Assembly: GCA_039881145.1 (NCBI GenBank)
Contig: JAYKKI010000090.1
Coordinates: 8,420,501-8,484,500, forward strand
DNA from: Druceiella hillmani
Taxonomy: Eukaryota; Arthropoda; Insecta; Lepidoptera; Hepialidae
Length of the DNA stretch: 64,000 bases
Reading direction: 5' to 3'
Below are positions 12,031 to 24,441 of the stretch, in pieces. Position numbers and translations under genes: made by a program. Numbering within the stretch: the first letter of the stretch is position 1; every line of letters starts with the position of its first letter. The notes beneath the pieces were generated by a model. The model saw only the letters and a list, made by a program, of their open reading frames with translations. It ran no database searches and was not told the DNA's origin.

Positions 12031-12240
12031 AAAAACCGTTTTTCCCTGTATCTTTTTCGTTAATCTTACCGTAGTCCGGATTTTAGACCCGATATCCGAT
12101 CTATTGAAATAAGAGATAAAGGAAAATACATTACAGTTCAATAAACAGTAGAGGGCCACTTCGTTAAGCCGATGCAATACCAAAACTTTCACAACTTTCA
12201 AATTCTAAATTCTCAAACTTCGTTAAGTCGATGAAAATGC
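12031..12240. repeat. Possible end of a pogo/Tigger-like DNA transposon
   Basis: 'cagtagagggccacttcgtt' begins at about 12147 after a TA-rich context, and 'acttcgttaagccgatg' recurs about 60 bp later (near 12218) as 'acttcgttaagtcgatg'. Terminal repeats of pogo/Tigger elements often start with CAGT and carry TCG/TTAA-type words in direct subterminal copies. No matching opposite terminus and no transposase were found, so this is only suggestive. Confidence 0.3.
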
Positions 12241-12698
12241 CAGCGTGAAGTCGATTTATATCCGCTATTATTAATAATCCCTGCGCCGGACTAGCTTACC
12301 TCAAGAGTGGTTCTATTTTTCTCTTTTCTAAATTTGTTTTATATTTTAAAATAACTATGTCGACGATATCGCGTAGACTTTTAGATTTGTTTAGAAAAAT
12401 TGTTTAATCGAAATATAGTATAAACGCATATAATTAATCAAGGGTTTTGCTTCTGTACCATAAGTTGTACTCTATGGAATTTCATTGAGTTTTCGTAAAC
12501 ATAGGGTTCCGTTGCTGAACCAGAGACAGTGTCTTATGGAAATGATCGCAAATCTAAACATCGTCTGAAATCATACTAGGTACTGATCAGGATTATGTAA
12601 TTGTATGGTCTCGTGTAGAATATAGGCTAAATATGAATATTTATAGAATCCACAGTATTTTAATGCATATCTGATATTTATTAGATATAGAGTATGGT

Positions 12699-12741
12699 CT
12701 GTTGCACCTACACGTACAATAAGTACGTGTAGGTACAACAG
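12699..12741. repeat. Near-perfect inverted repeat (19-bp arms, 5-nt loop)
   Basis: Left arm 12699-12717 reads 'ctgttgcacctacacgtac'. The right arm 12723-12741 is its reverse complement with one mismatch. The loop is 'aataa'. Confidence 0.95.
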
Positions 12742-14560
12742 CTTCAAAAATTAAATGTATAGGGTATATAGTGTAAATGTGTATAGCAAATATTAAAAGT
12801 GTGTATGTGGTTTCAGATATTACAGTGAAATGAAAACTAAATTTACCCAGTATTTAAATCGATAATCTTTGTAAAATTCGTTTCAATGACATCAGTAGTT
12901 TCCGAGTTGAATGAACAAATAGACATAATTCAATATTAGGTAAATAATAGTAATCCAATAGGCAAATGGAAAATGTATTAAAAACTTAAAGTCATGGACA
13001 GACTCTTATATTTTATTTACCTATATCAAAATTATATTCCTTTTCTGTGTTGCTCTTCTTCATACTTCCTAACTAATTTTTTCGTGAGTTAAATGAAAAA
13101 GTTGTTTTGTTTTACTTTTTTGTTCCATTAATTTTACTAATTCAGTCTAGGGAAAATGTTCTATATAAAAATTTTGTGAAACTGTTCAGAATACGTTAAG
13201 TAATAAACGTAACTGGTGATACTAAACTACAGGCATGTTTAAGTATTTTCGTTTGTTCGTTTGACAAGTTTAATAAGTAATGCTGCGACGCATTATCTTA
13301 AGTGCATACATACGTATGTAAACAATACGAATGTTTAGTTAGAAAATTTTTCAACTTTTACTTGACTCTACAGTTATACTTTAATAGCAATTATCGAATA
13401 ATATAGTAACTTATATAGACGTCTATGCAAGGATGCACTTAACACAAACGCATGTGTGTTTTCAATTTGTATAGTAATGTATTAAATCTTTTAAATAGCC
13501 CTGAATGTCCAATTGATAGAAGAAAATGGCCAGGAATTGAGACTATAGAACGGGAAAACATCGCACGCATGCATGCATCTACGCGTATATGCTCATGCAC
13601 ATGCAAACAAAAAAATAAGTGCCCACACACGAATGTGCACAGAAATACAAATGCATATGCACGCCAGTCCACGCACGCACAAAACAAATCAAACTATTAT
13701 GATTATTGCAGTCAAAAATATACATTCATTGAAAAGTTGAATATCAATAAACACACGACTAAAAATTACGCTCAATAATTTGTATTGGTTATTTTTTGAA
13801 AGGGAATGGCCCGAAAAAAGGTAAAAATATAGTAGACATGATGTCGAATGACACATAAATATTGTATGTGCTAGACTAATTCCATTTTCATAAACACTTC
13901 GTAAATATTTATAGGCTTACCACCATATTCTTACAGAAAACTGCAAGGATTCAGCAAAAGTTAAAATTAATCTAAAAAATTCTTAAACTCGAAACTTACG
14001 AAAGCTGTTATTCTAATTAATTTATTTTTGAACTTCATTTATATATCTAACTCGTCGAATTTAATATCGGAACATAATTTTTTTAAATTTTAAATTTGGA
14101 CTATTGCTGTATCTGAACATGTAAACAAGTAATCAAAAACATGTCAAGGACAAGTAGAACTCACTCTACGGAGTTTCCTTCAAAATTACCAATATTTATG
14201 GGTAAAAAGCGTTTATAGGAAAATATTTGTAAAGGTTATGAGGTCAGTGCACACCCGCGGACGCGCCTACATAACCAATCAATGAGCGGTACCGCACTCT
14301 CGCTTCATTAGAGCACCTGATCGATATTATAATAGAAATATATTCATTATGTATTCAAATCAATGGGCTATGCTTTCGAAATAATTTTGATGTTAGGAGT
14401 CGATTGTCATTAGTGACTGGAATTAATTCGCTATAAGTTGCGATGAATATTTGATCCAAAAACAAGGTTGTGAACCTAATGACTAGAGAAGAGCTCACAC
14501 TACGAGTTCGAGGTTCCGTGCAAACTTAAGCATCTACGGACATTTATGTCGTATTTCTGT
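12742..14560. other. No gene recognised; contains a CA/GT-rich patch
   Basis: Position 13560-13690 is a purine/pyrimidine-alternating patch rich in 'cacgca', 'gcatgc' and 'acacac' words. Open frames on both strands across it reflect its lack of stop codons rather than coding. A GC-richer patch at 14240-14320 ('cccgcggacgcgcctac') has no recognised identity. Confidence 0.45.
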
Positions 14561-14630
14561 GAACCATGTGAAAATGCCATTGTTACTTTTCACAATATCG
14601 CCCAGCATGTCTTTCACGGGCTTAGAATAC
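14561..14630. repeat. Fragment of a dispersed repeat (copy 1 of 3)
   Basis: 'ccattgtt...tttcacaatatcgcccagcatgtctttcacgggc' (abbreviated) aligns with 17220-17280, and more weakly with 21105-21170, at roughly three quarters identity by eye. The family is not one I can name. Confidence 0.5.
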
Positions 14631-14772
14631 AGTGAATATTTCAAAAACTACGAAATTTAGAATCATCGCTATACTTTTCCAGTAAATTGTAGGTAAACTT
14701 CTAATGACGCTGTTTTCTCATAATTTTAACTAGCGTACACCCTTCTTAATAAAAATAATGCCAAAATTGTTA

Positions 14773-14889
14773 AATAAAATTATTTCAAAATCATGGAATA
14801 ACTTAATTCTCATTAAAAAATCGAAATTATCATTAAAAAGTCAAAATTCTTAATAAAATTATTTCAAAATCATGGATTAACTTAATTCT
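14773..14889. repeat. 38-bp direct repeat, two copies 79 bp apart
   Basis: Positions 14773-14810 and 14852-14889 match over 38 bp with one mismatch, starting 'aataaaattatttcaaaatc' and ending 'aacttaattct'. Between them is a short internal repetition of 'cattaaaaa.tc.aaatt'. Confidence 0.9.
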
Positions 14890-17160
14890 GTTTCACAAAC
14901 TTAAAGTAAGTTTAAACTAATTCACAAAACAAAATATTTTAATGTAAAAACGAGGAAGGAGATGCTTCTTATGACAATGTAAGTCAATAGCACCAACTTA
15001 ATGTAAATTGTTTATCAATTACTTTATTCTTACTTCAAATTTATAAAAAAAAATTAATTGTAACGAATTGTGAGACATCATTTCTCATTTGAAAAAAAAT
15101 GTTAGATTTAAAAATTATTTGAAATTGTTTAGTTCATACTGCTGCAAAAGCGTGTTTTCTTAGTTTTTTTAATTATCATTTTATTTTCAAAATTTTTAGT
15201 TAAGAAATTATTTTATTTTTATCGGTTTTTGATATGTGTAAATAATTTCAAACAATTGGGACGTCTGGCAGTGGATGAAAATAAAAAAATCCCTTTACAT
15301 AAATATATAAATTTTTATATAAGTCAAACTAATTTAAAACATGTTAAAAATATAAACTTCACCCATATAAGCCATGTAAGCTAACAATATTTTTTAACCG
15401 TTCATGTTAGTCAATAATTCATAATAATCATTAGAAATTATTTTTATTCTTATTTGAAATTAAATTGAAACATTATTTTCATTAATTTATAGTAAACCAG
15501 TTTAATAACTTCTCACTCCAAGCTTTTCGATATTGCACTTATTGCTATTTTCTGCATTATACCGCACACAAAACTAATTGCAGATCTAGAAAATCTGGGA
15601 CGACCTGCCTATTCATAGACAGATCAGCGTTCGACTAAACTTTTTAACATTCTCGACCGCCATCTTGTTAACACTCGGCTGGTTCCGCCACAATTCGAAT
15701 GCGTTCGGCATTTGTTATCTCAAGCGTTACAAAACATTGACCACATAATATACAAATATTAGTTGTATCAGAGTACATACTCATTGACGTGATAAAATGA
15801 TCCACACGTCGTCTAAACGTCGCTAAAGAAGATTCACTATGGAAGTACATGTGTTTTGCAATATTTCATGACAGTTGATCTAAACAAATTTATGCTGAAA
15901 CAGAACTTTAAAATTGATATAAATGTCATTTGGACTTAAAAATTAGTATTAAAAAATACAACAAGCCACTCGCGTTTTGTTGTGTTTTTGCTTCATTTGT
16001 GTTCTGTTCCGCGTTTTTGAATCATTTTTTTTGCTTGGCTTGTTTTCGACAAGTTAATTTTGCATTTTATTTTATGCTTCATTTTTTGGAAATGAAATTT
16101 AAATATTGTTGTAAGCAAAATTTCTTTACCGCTTTAATAATATGTTGCACCTAAAAACAGCCTTTTAGGTTACTAAACAAACTTTGCTAAAAACAAAGTT
16201 CGTATCGCAATCGTAATTGGAAGGGAAATTAACGAAAACAAATTAAAAAACCACGGAATGCAATTATATGTAAGTTTCGTATTATGGAATTTGCATATAT
16301 TTTTCCATGGTTATTTAATTTCTTTTCCTTAATTTTCATTGTAATAACAAGGTTTAGTAAATATTTACAACTTATTCGCTTTCGGGATTAGCGACTCGAG
16401 GCTGCCCTCAGAGTTAGCATTTGTTTATTGTAACCGGCGGTGAAAAACCGGATAGAGCATACATTTTTATATGCTTCCTTCCTACGCCGACGCACGAACG
16501 ACGTTTTCTTTTCAATAAACGCATTCACATGAAAGAATTCAAGAGACGCCGTCACTACCGAGACGTTTTGATTACCGACATTAAGATTGTTTGCTGCGAC
16601 AGGTTTGAAATTAAGCTTAAATTCCTTTGGCTTTATTTATTTTATTAAACATTTTTTATTTTATTTTATGTTTTGTTTTCAAACATGATTTTTTCACTTC
16701 GTCGTCCGTCGGGGTATCCATTCGTCAATTAACGTAACGTGGTTTTATCATTTTAGAACGATCCTCATAAAATTTCAAACATATTTAATATGTTAATTTA
16801 AAACTTTAGCTACGTAGGAAATATATCAACAGGTAAAACTCAAAAGTATTTTTATGAAAATTTTGGGGGTTGGGGGTATCATTTCAAAGTGCTAATCATA
16901 AAGATTTAAAGTAAGAGTTTCTTTATAATAACTGACATAAGTCCTCTTATTTCCGAGATTACTGAACCTAGAATCACAAAGAAGGAGAGTATTTAGAATC
17001 CTGGTCAAAAGTTGTAGAAAAAACGATAATACAAAGCGTTATAGTTTTTTAAATTTTCAAATAATATGTGGGTATGTCCTCCTGTTAATTATATTAGGTA
17101 GTATTAAAAATTTGTTACTGTCATCCATGTGTGTGACAACTTATGATAAATAAAGTAACT
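14890..17160. other. No gene recognised
   Basis: On the minus strand 15668-15850 is open for 60 codons with a C-x2-C pair, and just beyond it (about 15654-15666) is 'acaagatggcggtcga', a YY1/Pho-like word. There is no supporting splice structure. A GC-richer patch at 16380-16600 is open for 75 codons on the plus strand without a recognisable domain. Confidence 0.4.
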
Positions 17161-17280
17161 TCAGTCCAAACCAGGAACGGAATCTGGATGCGCGGTACAG
17201 GTACGGAATACCTGGATTTTCCATTGCTTAATTTCACCATATTGCCTAGTATATCCTTCACAGACGTAGTTAAAAAATAA
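17161..17280. repeat. Fragment of a dispersed repeat (copy 2 of 3)
   Basis: 'ttccattgcttaatttcacc' followed by 'atattgcctagtatatcctt' and 'cacagacgtag' parallels the copy at 14561-14630 and the tail of the copy at 21105-21170. The identity of the family is unknown. Confidence 0.5.
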
Positions 17281-19180
17281 AAACAGACGTTTTTTTACTT
17301 GATTAGATGAAATGTACAGATGAACCTCATCTGTCGTTATTGAATGTGATTTTTTTGCAGATTATGATTTCATATACATTATAAACTAGAGGGATTGCGG
17401 ACCATTCTCAACATATTCTCGAATACCAAAAGCTAAAATTGCGGCGGAAACTAGAATATTGAGAAATATTTTTCAACTCTCCTTAAACGCTCTTTTCCAG
17501 GCATAAGCAAAAACATTTTCAGACACATTTTAATTTATATTTAATTTTGGATGTCATTTTACATTTAATTTTGGATTGTCAAATTTGCTGTATATAGTTG
17601 CTAGCATCAAATGCAGTTGCTGGCACCAACATGCTTCGGCTTCGCACGAGCAGACAACAATTTTTCACGCATTGACACATCTGCTGCTAACACTTACGTA
17701 TGAATTTACTTATTTAAAAATACCGTCATACCTTTTAAACCATTCATTATAACACTACAGCATTGAAGGTAAATTTTATCCACCTAAGTTAAAACAGTTT
17801 ATTTTCAAATTATATTTCATGATCGTTAAGGATGTTTTGTGTTATAAACAGTAAAACGTTTAATCTAGATTTAATGTGATATATATACTTACGGTATATT
17901 GTACTTTGTTATAGAATTTATGAGAAAAACATATGTCATTTCCATGACACTTTAGAGATTTAAGCAGTCCTCACGAAGATACCTCTTGGTCGACGTTCGT
18001 TGTCACAGGTTGAATAAAACAAACTCATAGTTTAAAATTCAGAGTACTGAAAGAGTCATTTAAAAGAAAAACCAAGCAATTTGGTCTCATTCGACCTTCG
18101 GTTACTAAACCCTAACAACAGCGTGCAGTACTGACAGAGACACGAACGAACGCATTGCAAATACATGTTGCTATTTTTGAGGCCCCAGAACTTGCACGGA
18201 ATATGAAATTGCCACACGTATCGAGACTCTCGTTCCAGTTAGATATTGACTATAACGCTATTTGCCCCGCGTTATATGAATTGCTGGTGCGTTACCTGGT
18301 GCCACATAAAGAGATTCGCAACAAACTTACAACCACACATTCATAGGAATCCGAATATAAATATAATTGTGCTGAACAGGTTTCGTCGTCGACCTTCCTC
18401 GACTTCTGTCTTTTATTTTGTGATCAAATTCATGGTTGAATTTAGCTGCGAAGGCATAAGGAGAAAATAAGGAAATACATGCGGTCATCTTCTCAATCAT
18501 ACTGAATTTAACGCGCTTATGTTATCTTTTGGGCACAGAGATAATATTTTTAGTATAAATTTAAAAATAATAATTAATAAGTTTTATCAAACAAAAAAAA
18601 TCGTAACCACGAACTTTAGAACCCACGATACCAGAGTTCCAAACAAATTTAGGCACTTTTAAAAATTGAAGAATATATAAAGGTCCTGTTAAACTACTTT
18701 AAAATATTAATTTTTCACAAGGATGGCGCTTATTTGATAAGTTATAAGACCTAGGAGTTTCATTACCACAAGTCTACAAGTCATCACTAATAATGACTTC
18801 ATTGAGGTAAATATTTAATTATATCTAATGCTATTAAATAGAGTAGACACGTAAAACATCGCAAATGTCTCATAAAAAATAACATCTAGAATCATTGTTT
18901 TAGTTATGCTGTGACCTTTGCATAGCTTCTAAACTCTGCATTTTCAAAATTTTAATTTTTTGGTTTCAGTAAATTCGGAAATGGAGAGGGAGATATTGCT
19001 TTTACATGTCTCTTGGTAAATGTCTGAAGATATGGTACTTAAAATTAGGAAGAAATATTTTTAACATCCTTATAATTAATTTTTTTAACGATGTCTCACA
19101 TATGTTATACGGAATTTAAATGTTTTTATATATTATTGAGTGTTAATGAAATATGTACAGGCTAACGCCGTGAGTACTAG
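17281..19180. other. No gene recognised; GC-richer patch near 18.1-18.45 kb
   Basis: The patch at 18130-18450 stays open in two plus-strand frames (63 and 74 codons) and has more balanced base composition than its surroundings. The translated sequence shows no motif I recognise and there is no clear splice context, so it is left unassigned. Confidence 0.4.
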
Positions 19181-19184
19181 ACGG

Positions 19185-19318
19185 ATTTGTGAGGTTAATA
19201 TGCCTTACAACTCTGCTAAATTTCAAGTTTATATGTTAAACAGTTTTTGGCGAAAATAGCTTTGACAGAGGAACACGTGAATAAGTTTAGAAGGATTTCG
19301 TTTTTTCTTTAGATATAT
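19185..19318 (-). repeat. Lepidopteran-type dispersed repeat, fragment
   Basis: Read on the plus strand it runs '...cagtttttggcgaaaatagc' then 'tttgacagaggaacacgtga' and ends '...ggatttcgttttttcttt'. On the minus strand this is the head of the same repeat seen at 54518, where a ggaac/tcctt head is followed by a 'gaggaacacgtg' segment. Diverged, with its outer end replaced by a short (TA)n run at 19312-19326. Confidence 0.6.
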
Positions 19319-21104
19319 ATATATATTCCTAAAAATTGTTTAAAAATTTTCCAGCAAAATCATTTTTACCTCATAAAGATATAAACCTTGTCCTTTTCAT
19401 TGAATTATTTTGTGTGTTCGTATACAAATCATTTATAATTATCTGCCTATCGATATAGGAACCTTTCCTGTTTTCCGTTAACTTTAAATAAGTTAAATTT
19501 AAATAACATTCATAACATGATACCTCGCCACATAATGAAATCAATTTCTATCGACTATCTAACAGGTTGCCTATTACTAAAAGGCAGTACATCTCTTTCT
19601 CTGTCACCATTCTCGAATTAGTCAAAGCGAACGCAAGTTTACGATCTCACTGTCGGGATAAGATTTTATCGCAGCATTCACTGTACGTGCATTAAATGAC
19701 CGTCGCTTATAAACATCCCGTTGGCGGGGTTCGATTCCTTCACAATTCACAAAACTTGAGAACGGATCGGGACCCGCGGACCTTCGAAAAACGACTTGTG
19801 TTTCTGAATAACGACTAAAACTATCAGACATTCCGAAAATTTAAATACTACTTTAATTTTTAAAGCGAAATTTACACACATAAATATTTAAGGGTACATG
19901 GTATTTCCATGTACGTCGTATTTTCATTGAATATTACTATTTCATTCGTTAGTGAATGCCTTTCATATTTTTCACTAATATAAAAAGATAAGAGAGTTTC
20001 CCAAAAGACAGAAAGTTTTTGCAAGAGTTTTCCGGAAATATTTAGGTGACTTTAAATAATTATATTTTATCTCGTGATTTTAACTGTAGCGGTTCCGGAG
20101 ATTGGAGGAATTATATTTTATGTTAACATTTTACACTAATGAATAGTTTTGGAATTATGAAACCCCACACGATTTATGAAATTTAAAAAAAAATAAATTT
20201 CTTCTGCCAATATGAAATTATTTTGAGTACTGTTATAATAGGCATATATTATCTAACATATATATATATATATATGTACACACACACACACACACATATA
20301 TATATATCTTACTTTGAAATAGTGGTAAAAAGTCTATGATGTCTGGAAAGGAGCGAAAATAATTAACGGTTTATTCATTAATATACCTTTATTAAAATTT
20401 ATAAAATGACATTTTCATTAAAAATATTTATGCTAACCAAAAATCAAGCGGGGAATTCTATTCTGAAACGCTGCGTGACAATCATCAAGCTTTCAACTAA
20501 ATTGACGAACCTCCAGGAATCCTACATTCGGCTGCTCTCTATTAACGTAGCACCTACATGCTTCTTAAAAGAAACTGTTAACCAGTTTCTTATGTTTACA
20601 TAAATACTGAACGGTATGTACTGTCTCCCTAATATGGCTGCGCTAATTTGAATTTGAACAGTCTTTAAAAAGATTTCCTCTTGTTAATAGCTATGTGAAA
20701 ATTTTTAAATACGTTTTAATGCCCTAAAAAAATTATTCTTTAATATTCATTCCTATCAACGGGCTAACATTCAATTTTTTTTTCATTATCACGAAAAACA
20801 AAGGTAAATTCATTGGTAAATTTGAAACCCATAAAGTCAGTTCATCTCTACCTTTCAAATCCACAAGCCAGCATATAATTATAGTAGATCACTTCAATGA
20901 TACTAAATTTCCATTTATTTAAAATCGGCACCATTTTTTCAAATTATTTAAAAAATATTATTAAAAAATTATTCTAGTTATAATAAAAGTTTCTAATTTA
21001 ATGGTAAGATATCTCCCAGTCTCCACCACTTGCGTAGAATATAATGAACGAACCAAAAACCTGTTAAAAACGAGTAGAACTTATACTACGAACTTACACT
21101 AATT
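19319..21104. other. No gene recognised; one GC-richer patch
   Basis: Position 19615-19830 is less AT-rich and open for 69 codons on the minus strand, without recognisable motifs. It contains a B-box-like word at 19728-19738 (see rejected items). Position 20440-20600 is another such patch, open for 65 codons on the plus strand. Confidence 0.4.
20258..20308. repeat. Compound (TA)n-(CA)n-(TA)n microsatellite
   Basis: A TA run, then nine or more CA units, then a second TA run. Confidence 0.95.
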
Positions 21105-21170
21105 TTTCACAACGTGTCCCTACTGCCTACCGTATCTTTCCCAGGCGTAAAACCATGGTACATATTTTAT
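21105..21170. repeat. Fragment of a dispersed repeat (copy 3 of 3)
   Basis: 'tttcacaacgtgtccctact' and 'gcctaccgtatctttcccag' followed by 'gcgtaaaa' align with the tails of the copies at 14561 and 17161. This is the weakest of the three. Confidence 0.4.
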
Positions 21171-21540
21171 AAATTATCAGATTTTGGTTAAAGCTAGAAT
21201 TTTTATGTAATATTCTAGCAAAATTTTACCGACCCTGTTTTTTTCATAGTTTTTGGTTCATTAATTTCCGAATTAAGGCTGAGAAATACTCTATTCTTGC
21301 GTATTTGTTTTGAAAACTTTCGAATATGTAATTTAAAATTATATATTTTTATATTAAATATATTATTATATTTTTGTATTCGTCCTAAAAAATCCTTTTA
21401 AATGATACCCTACGTGATATATAAAACTGAAAAGAATCTTTTTGTGTACTTTATTTAAACCTTTTTTAATTCTGACATAAATAATGAAAAAGTTAGCTTG
21501 TGTTGCACTAGCTAACTTATGTATAATAAGGTAAATAAGT

Positions 21541-21635
21541 CCCATGGTTTCTGAGAAAAAAGGCTATGACAGGTGGACAAACCGATTCGCAAGTGACCTT
21601 ATAAGAGTTCCGTCTTTTTTTAGAGGTACGGAACC
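21541..21635 (-). repeat. Lepidopteran-type dispersed repeat, head fragment
   Basis: On the minus strand it begins 'ggttccgtacctctaaaaaa', then 'gacggaactcttataaggtc', followed by a 'gtttgtccacctgtcatagc' segment and 'tctcagaaaccat'. This is the classic head of a family abundant in moth and butterfly genomes. Confidence 0.75.
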
Positions 21636-23595
21636 ATAAAAATAAAAATCATAAATTTTTAGTTTTTGCAAATACTGATGCGTTTAACTATAATTAGTGA
21701 TTAATTTTTACATAAATAGTTATTACTAATATATAATAATTATTTATATATAATTTGTTTTAACCGTCACGTTTTTAAACCGTACTAAAAAATAAAATAA
21801 TTTCTCCTTGTATAATTTCTCCTTGTAAGATTTATTACCAAATACAGATTTATAACACATAATTCTGGAAATTTGTGATTGTGAATTTTTAATAGCTCTA
21901 ATAATACTTTTAAGGTATAAAATGAAAATCGTAGGGTGCAAGTTCACCTAAGTCACCGACAGTTTTATTGCACTACGAATGTTATGACCTATTGTGTAAG
22001 TTTTCTCAACGACAGCTTCTCTCTACATTCTTTACTATTATCTATTGTATGCGCCACACGTTTGTCTACGTACAAAACGTTTTTAGACAAAAATGCTACA
22101 ACAGAAAAACAAAAGTACGGATAACTTGATGATCTTATGAGGTAATTTTGGCGACTCAAGATCGCCCACATAATCTACTGCAAACAGTCTGTCAGTAACT
22201 TTGATGGACAGATAAATATATCCTCATTGCAATTTTATAATAATATAAACTCCATGGGCTGTCCTCAAAATTTTTTCCGCGTTTGTTCCTTGATATAATC
22301 ATATTTATTCCCAAATATCTTGTTATTTCGAAAGTTATTCGTTTTCACCAAGTCTAAGTACACTTTTAAATGTTACTAAATAACCTTTATTTTTTCTTAA
22401 AATCTCTTGAGGTAGGTACTGAAAGCTTTTTCAGCTATATTTTCACTTTCAAAGAATTGAAGCTTACGTAGAAAGCCTCGCCTGTAGAGGGCCAGTGCGG
22501 CTAGCAGTCACGTAAATATATCGAAGTGCCTTTTGTCTAATTACGTGAGGTTTTTGTGCGGCTGGGGGCGTCGGATTTATAGACATACGGTACTTAACCC
22601 CGTGTCCGCGTTAGTAAAGCTTCAAGAAGCCCTTCTAGTCCTGTTTCATGACGGCCTTTGACATTATTATTCCACATTAAATCGACAGTTGTACAGGTAG
22701 CAAGCAAAGATATATAAGTAAAAAGTTATAATAATTTCACACTGGTTTCAAAATATGGAAAATTCAGGGTACTGTAACTTCCCTTTAATTAAAATGATTT
22801 TGCCTAATTTACATTAGCTCTTTCAAACGATATACACAACTACGGATATATATATATTTATGCTTGTTTTGATGAGTTTGCCTTTTTAGGTTGTTTTTTA
22901 GATTTTTAGTTCATCTTTTGACATATCAATTAAAATAATTTTATTACATTATCGGCCTTTGCAACAGAGGACATCAACTATTTCTTTTATTGTAGCTCTT
23001 TCACGTTTCTATTTTTGCTTACGTTATTTACGGTGGTTGCACGCAATCAAGTTGACGTGAACGCATGAAACGAAAAGAACGTGAATATTTTCTTCATTAT
23101 ATATATCCTTGTATTCATATATATCATGAACATGTTGCACAAGCAAGTCCTTGCCGTTAATCAAAATACTATAAATTCAATATGACTTACATCGATTGTA
23201 GGTACTGCAATTGATTGTATACGTTAGTAATAGCAATAACGTAATAATTATGCGCAAAAAAAAAGACATTTAACAAAACGTTGAGTTTCACAATTACATG
23301 TCTTTGAAAACAATTAAAAGAACAAAACAGAGAAGTTAAGGCGGACAAATAATTTTAAAGTACACATGCATTGATTATGTATCCCTACTGTAAGACTAAT
23401 TGAATCCAAAGTTTAGATAACAGGACAAACCAGGCAAGTTAAGCTATGGGATTTCATAAAAAATCATAGTTCTTTCAGTTGAAACCAATTGTGAAGATAT
23501 TTTACACGAAGGCGTAGTTAATTAGTATAAAGTCAGAAAACGAAATTTTTTCTTTCTCGAGTCCTCCAAAATATAATCGAGACAGAAGATCACTT
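21636..23595. other. No gene recognised; GC-richer patch at 22.46-22.70 kb
   Basis: Position 22460-22700 includes 'gagggccagtgcggctagca' and 'gcggctgggggcgtcggatt' in otherwise AT-rich DNA, with stops in all frames. It may be a conserved non-coding element or an unrecognised repeat. The rest is AT-rich without features. Confidence 0.4.
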
Positions 23596-23599
23596 TTAA
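23596..23599. repeat. TTAA target-site duplication, left
   Basis: TTAA directly abuts the terminal repeat starting at 23600, as expected for piggyBac insertion. Confidence 0.95.
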
Positions 23600-23618
23600 C
23601 CTTCCGTGAACCACGCGG
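23600..23618 (+). repeat. piggyBac left terminal inverted repeat
   Basis: 'ccttccgtgaaccacgcgg', pairing with 29658-29676 with two mismatches. Confidence 0.95.
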
Positions 23619-23948
23619 ATAAAAGTTATGTCCAGCACTATGTGGGGTTTAGCATACCCCAACATAATTTTATATTTTAAATCTTTTTAAAATTTATTTT
23701 TTATGTAATAACATTGTTTTTGAACTATTAGGAAATAAGAATAAAATAAATTTGTTAAAAATAATAAACATTTTTAATATCTTTAGGGCATAGTAACAAA
23801 AATAGTACTTTTTTACTAACTAAGAGGAGACCATCTTCTTTGGTTCAGCCTTATAAAAAAAAACTTAACTAATAAATTCTGATTGACCTTCATTTCAGGC
23901 CCTAATGAGATAAGAAATAAAAATAATAAAAAAAATAACTAAACATAA

Positions 23949-24335
23949 TTAGACTTCTTGAAATTCCAGTTGGTTCAAATCTGTACAATTTTTACAAAAA
24001 AAATATGCGTGCTCTAAACTTATAGGTACTTCGCATCGCTCGCAACCGTACTTTGTCTTTCAATATCTTCGCTTATCGCATTCCGAACATCTTGTTATAC
24101 GTCTTGGCATCTTCTTTGGTGGTTCCACACTTGTTTCACCGAGTAAAACATTTATGCGCTTACGAGAATCCCTTGGAATTCGTGGATTATCTTTGCGGTT
24201 TCTCAGGTGCTCTTCAATCAAAGCCATTCCCAAATCACGAATAAACTTCCTCCTTTTGTTAGATTTCCCTGCTTCAATGCCATTATTACGGTCACGTAAT
24301 ATAAAGAAAATAAAGGCACACATTTTATTTTTAAG
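23949..24335 (-). pseudogene. piggyBac transposase, C-terminal part with cysteine-rich domain
   Basis: On the minus strand the frame contains 'FILRDRNNGIEAGKSN', then 'KRRKFIRDLGMALIEEHL' (the conserved RR.FL..LG..L...H block), a basic linker, and a cysteine-rich tail with CSEC, CERC, a His in 'LEHAYF' and CKNC. It ends 'NQLEFQEV' before a TAA stop at 23949-23951. The spacing (C-x2-C, C-x2-C, H, C-x2-C) matches the cross-brace zinc-binding domain with which piggyBac transposases bind their ends. One in-frame TGA sits between the first two cysteine pairs. The N-terminal part resumes across the retrotransposon at 28061. Confidence 0.92.
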
Positions 24336-24441
24336 ATTGTTGCAAAATCTTAATCGCAGGTACGATCTATGTAATACTTTAAGTTTCAATTTAAATTAGT
24401 ATATTCTATTCACCTTCATTTCATTTTATTTTTAAGTTTTT

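Noticed and set aside
11875..12201. 108-codon minus-strand open frame
   Set aside because: No recognisable domain, AT-driven composition, and overlap with a probable transposon terminus.
13439..13778. Overlapping open frames on both strands
   Set aside because: The CA/GT-rich tract lacks stop codons in several frames; Cys/His richness is a by-product of 'tgc/cac' words.
19700..19760. Possible tRNA gene or tRNA-derived SINE: 'ggttcgattcc' B-box-like word at 19728-19738
   Set aside because: The arms around it do not form a proper T stem, no A box is visible at the right distance upstream, and no acceptor stem could be paired.
24053..24399. Plus-strand open frames opposite the piggyBac C-terminus
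   Set aside because: They are antisense to recognisable transposase sequence with its conserved cysteines.
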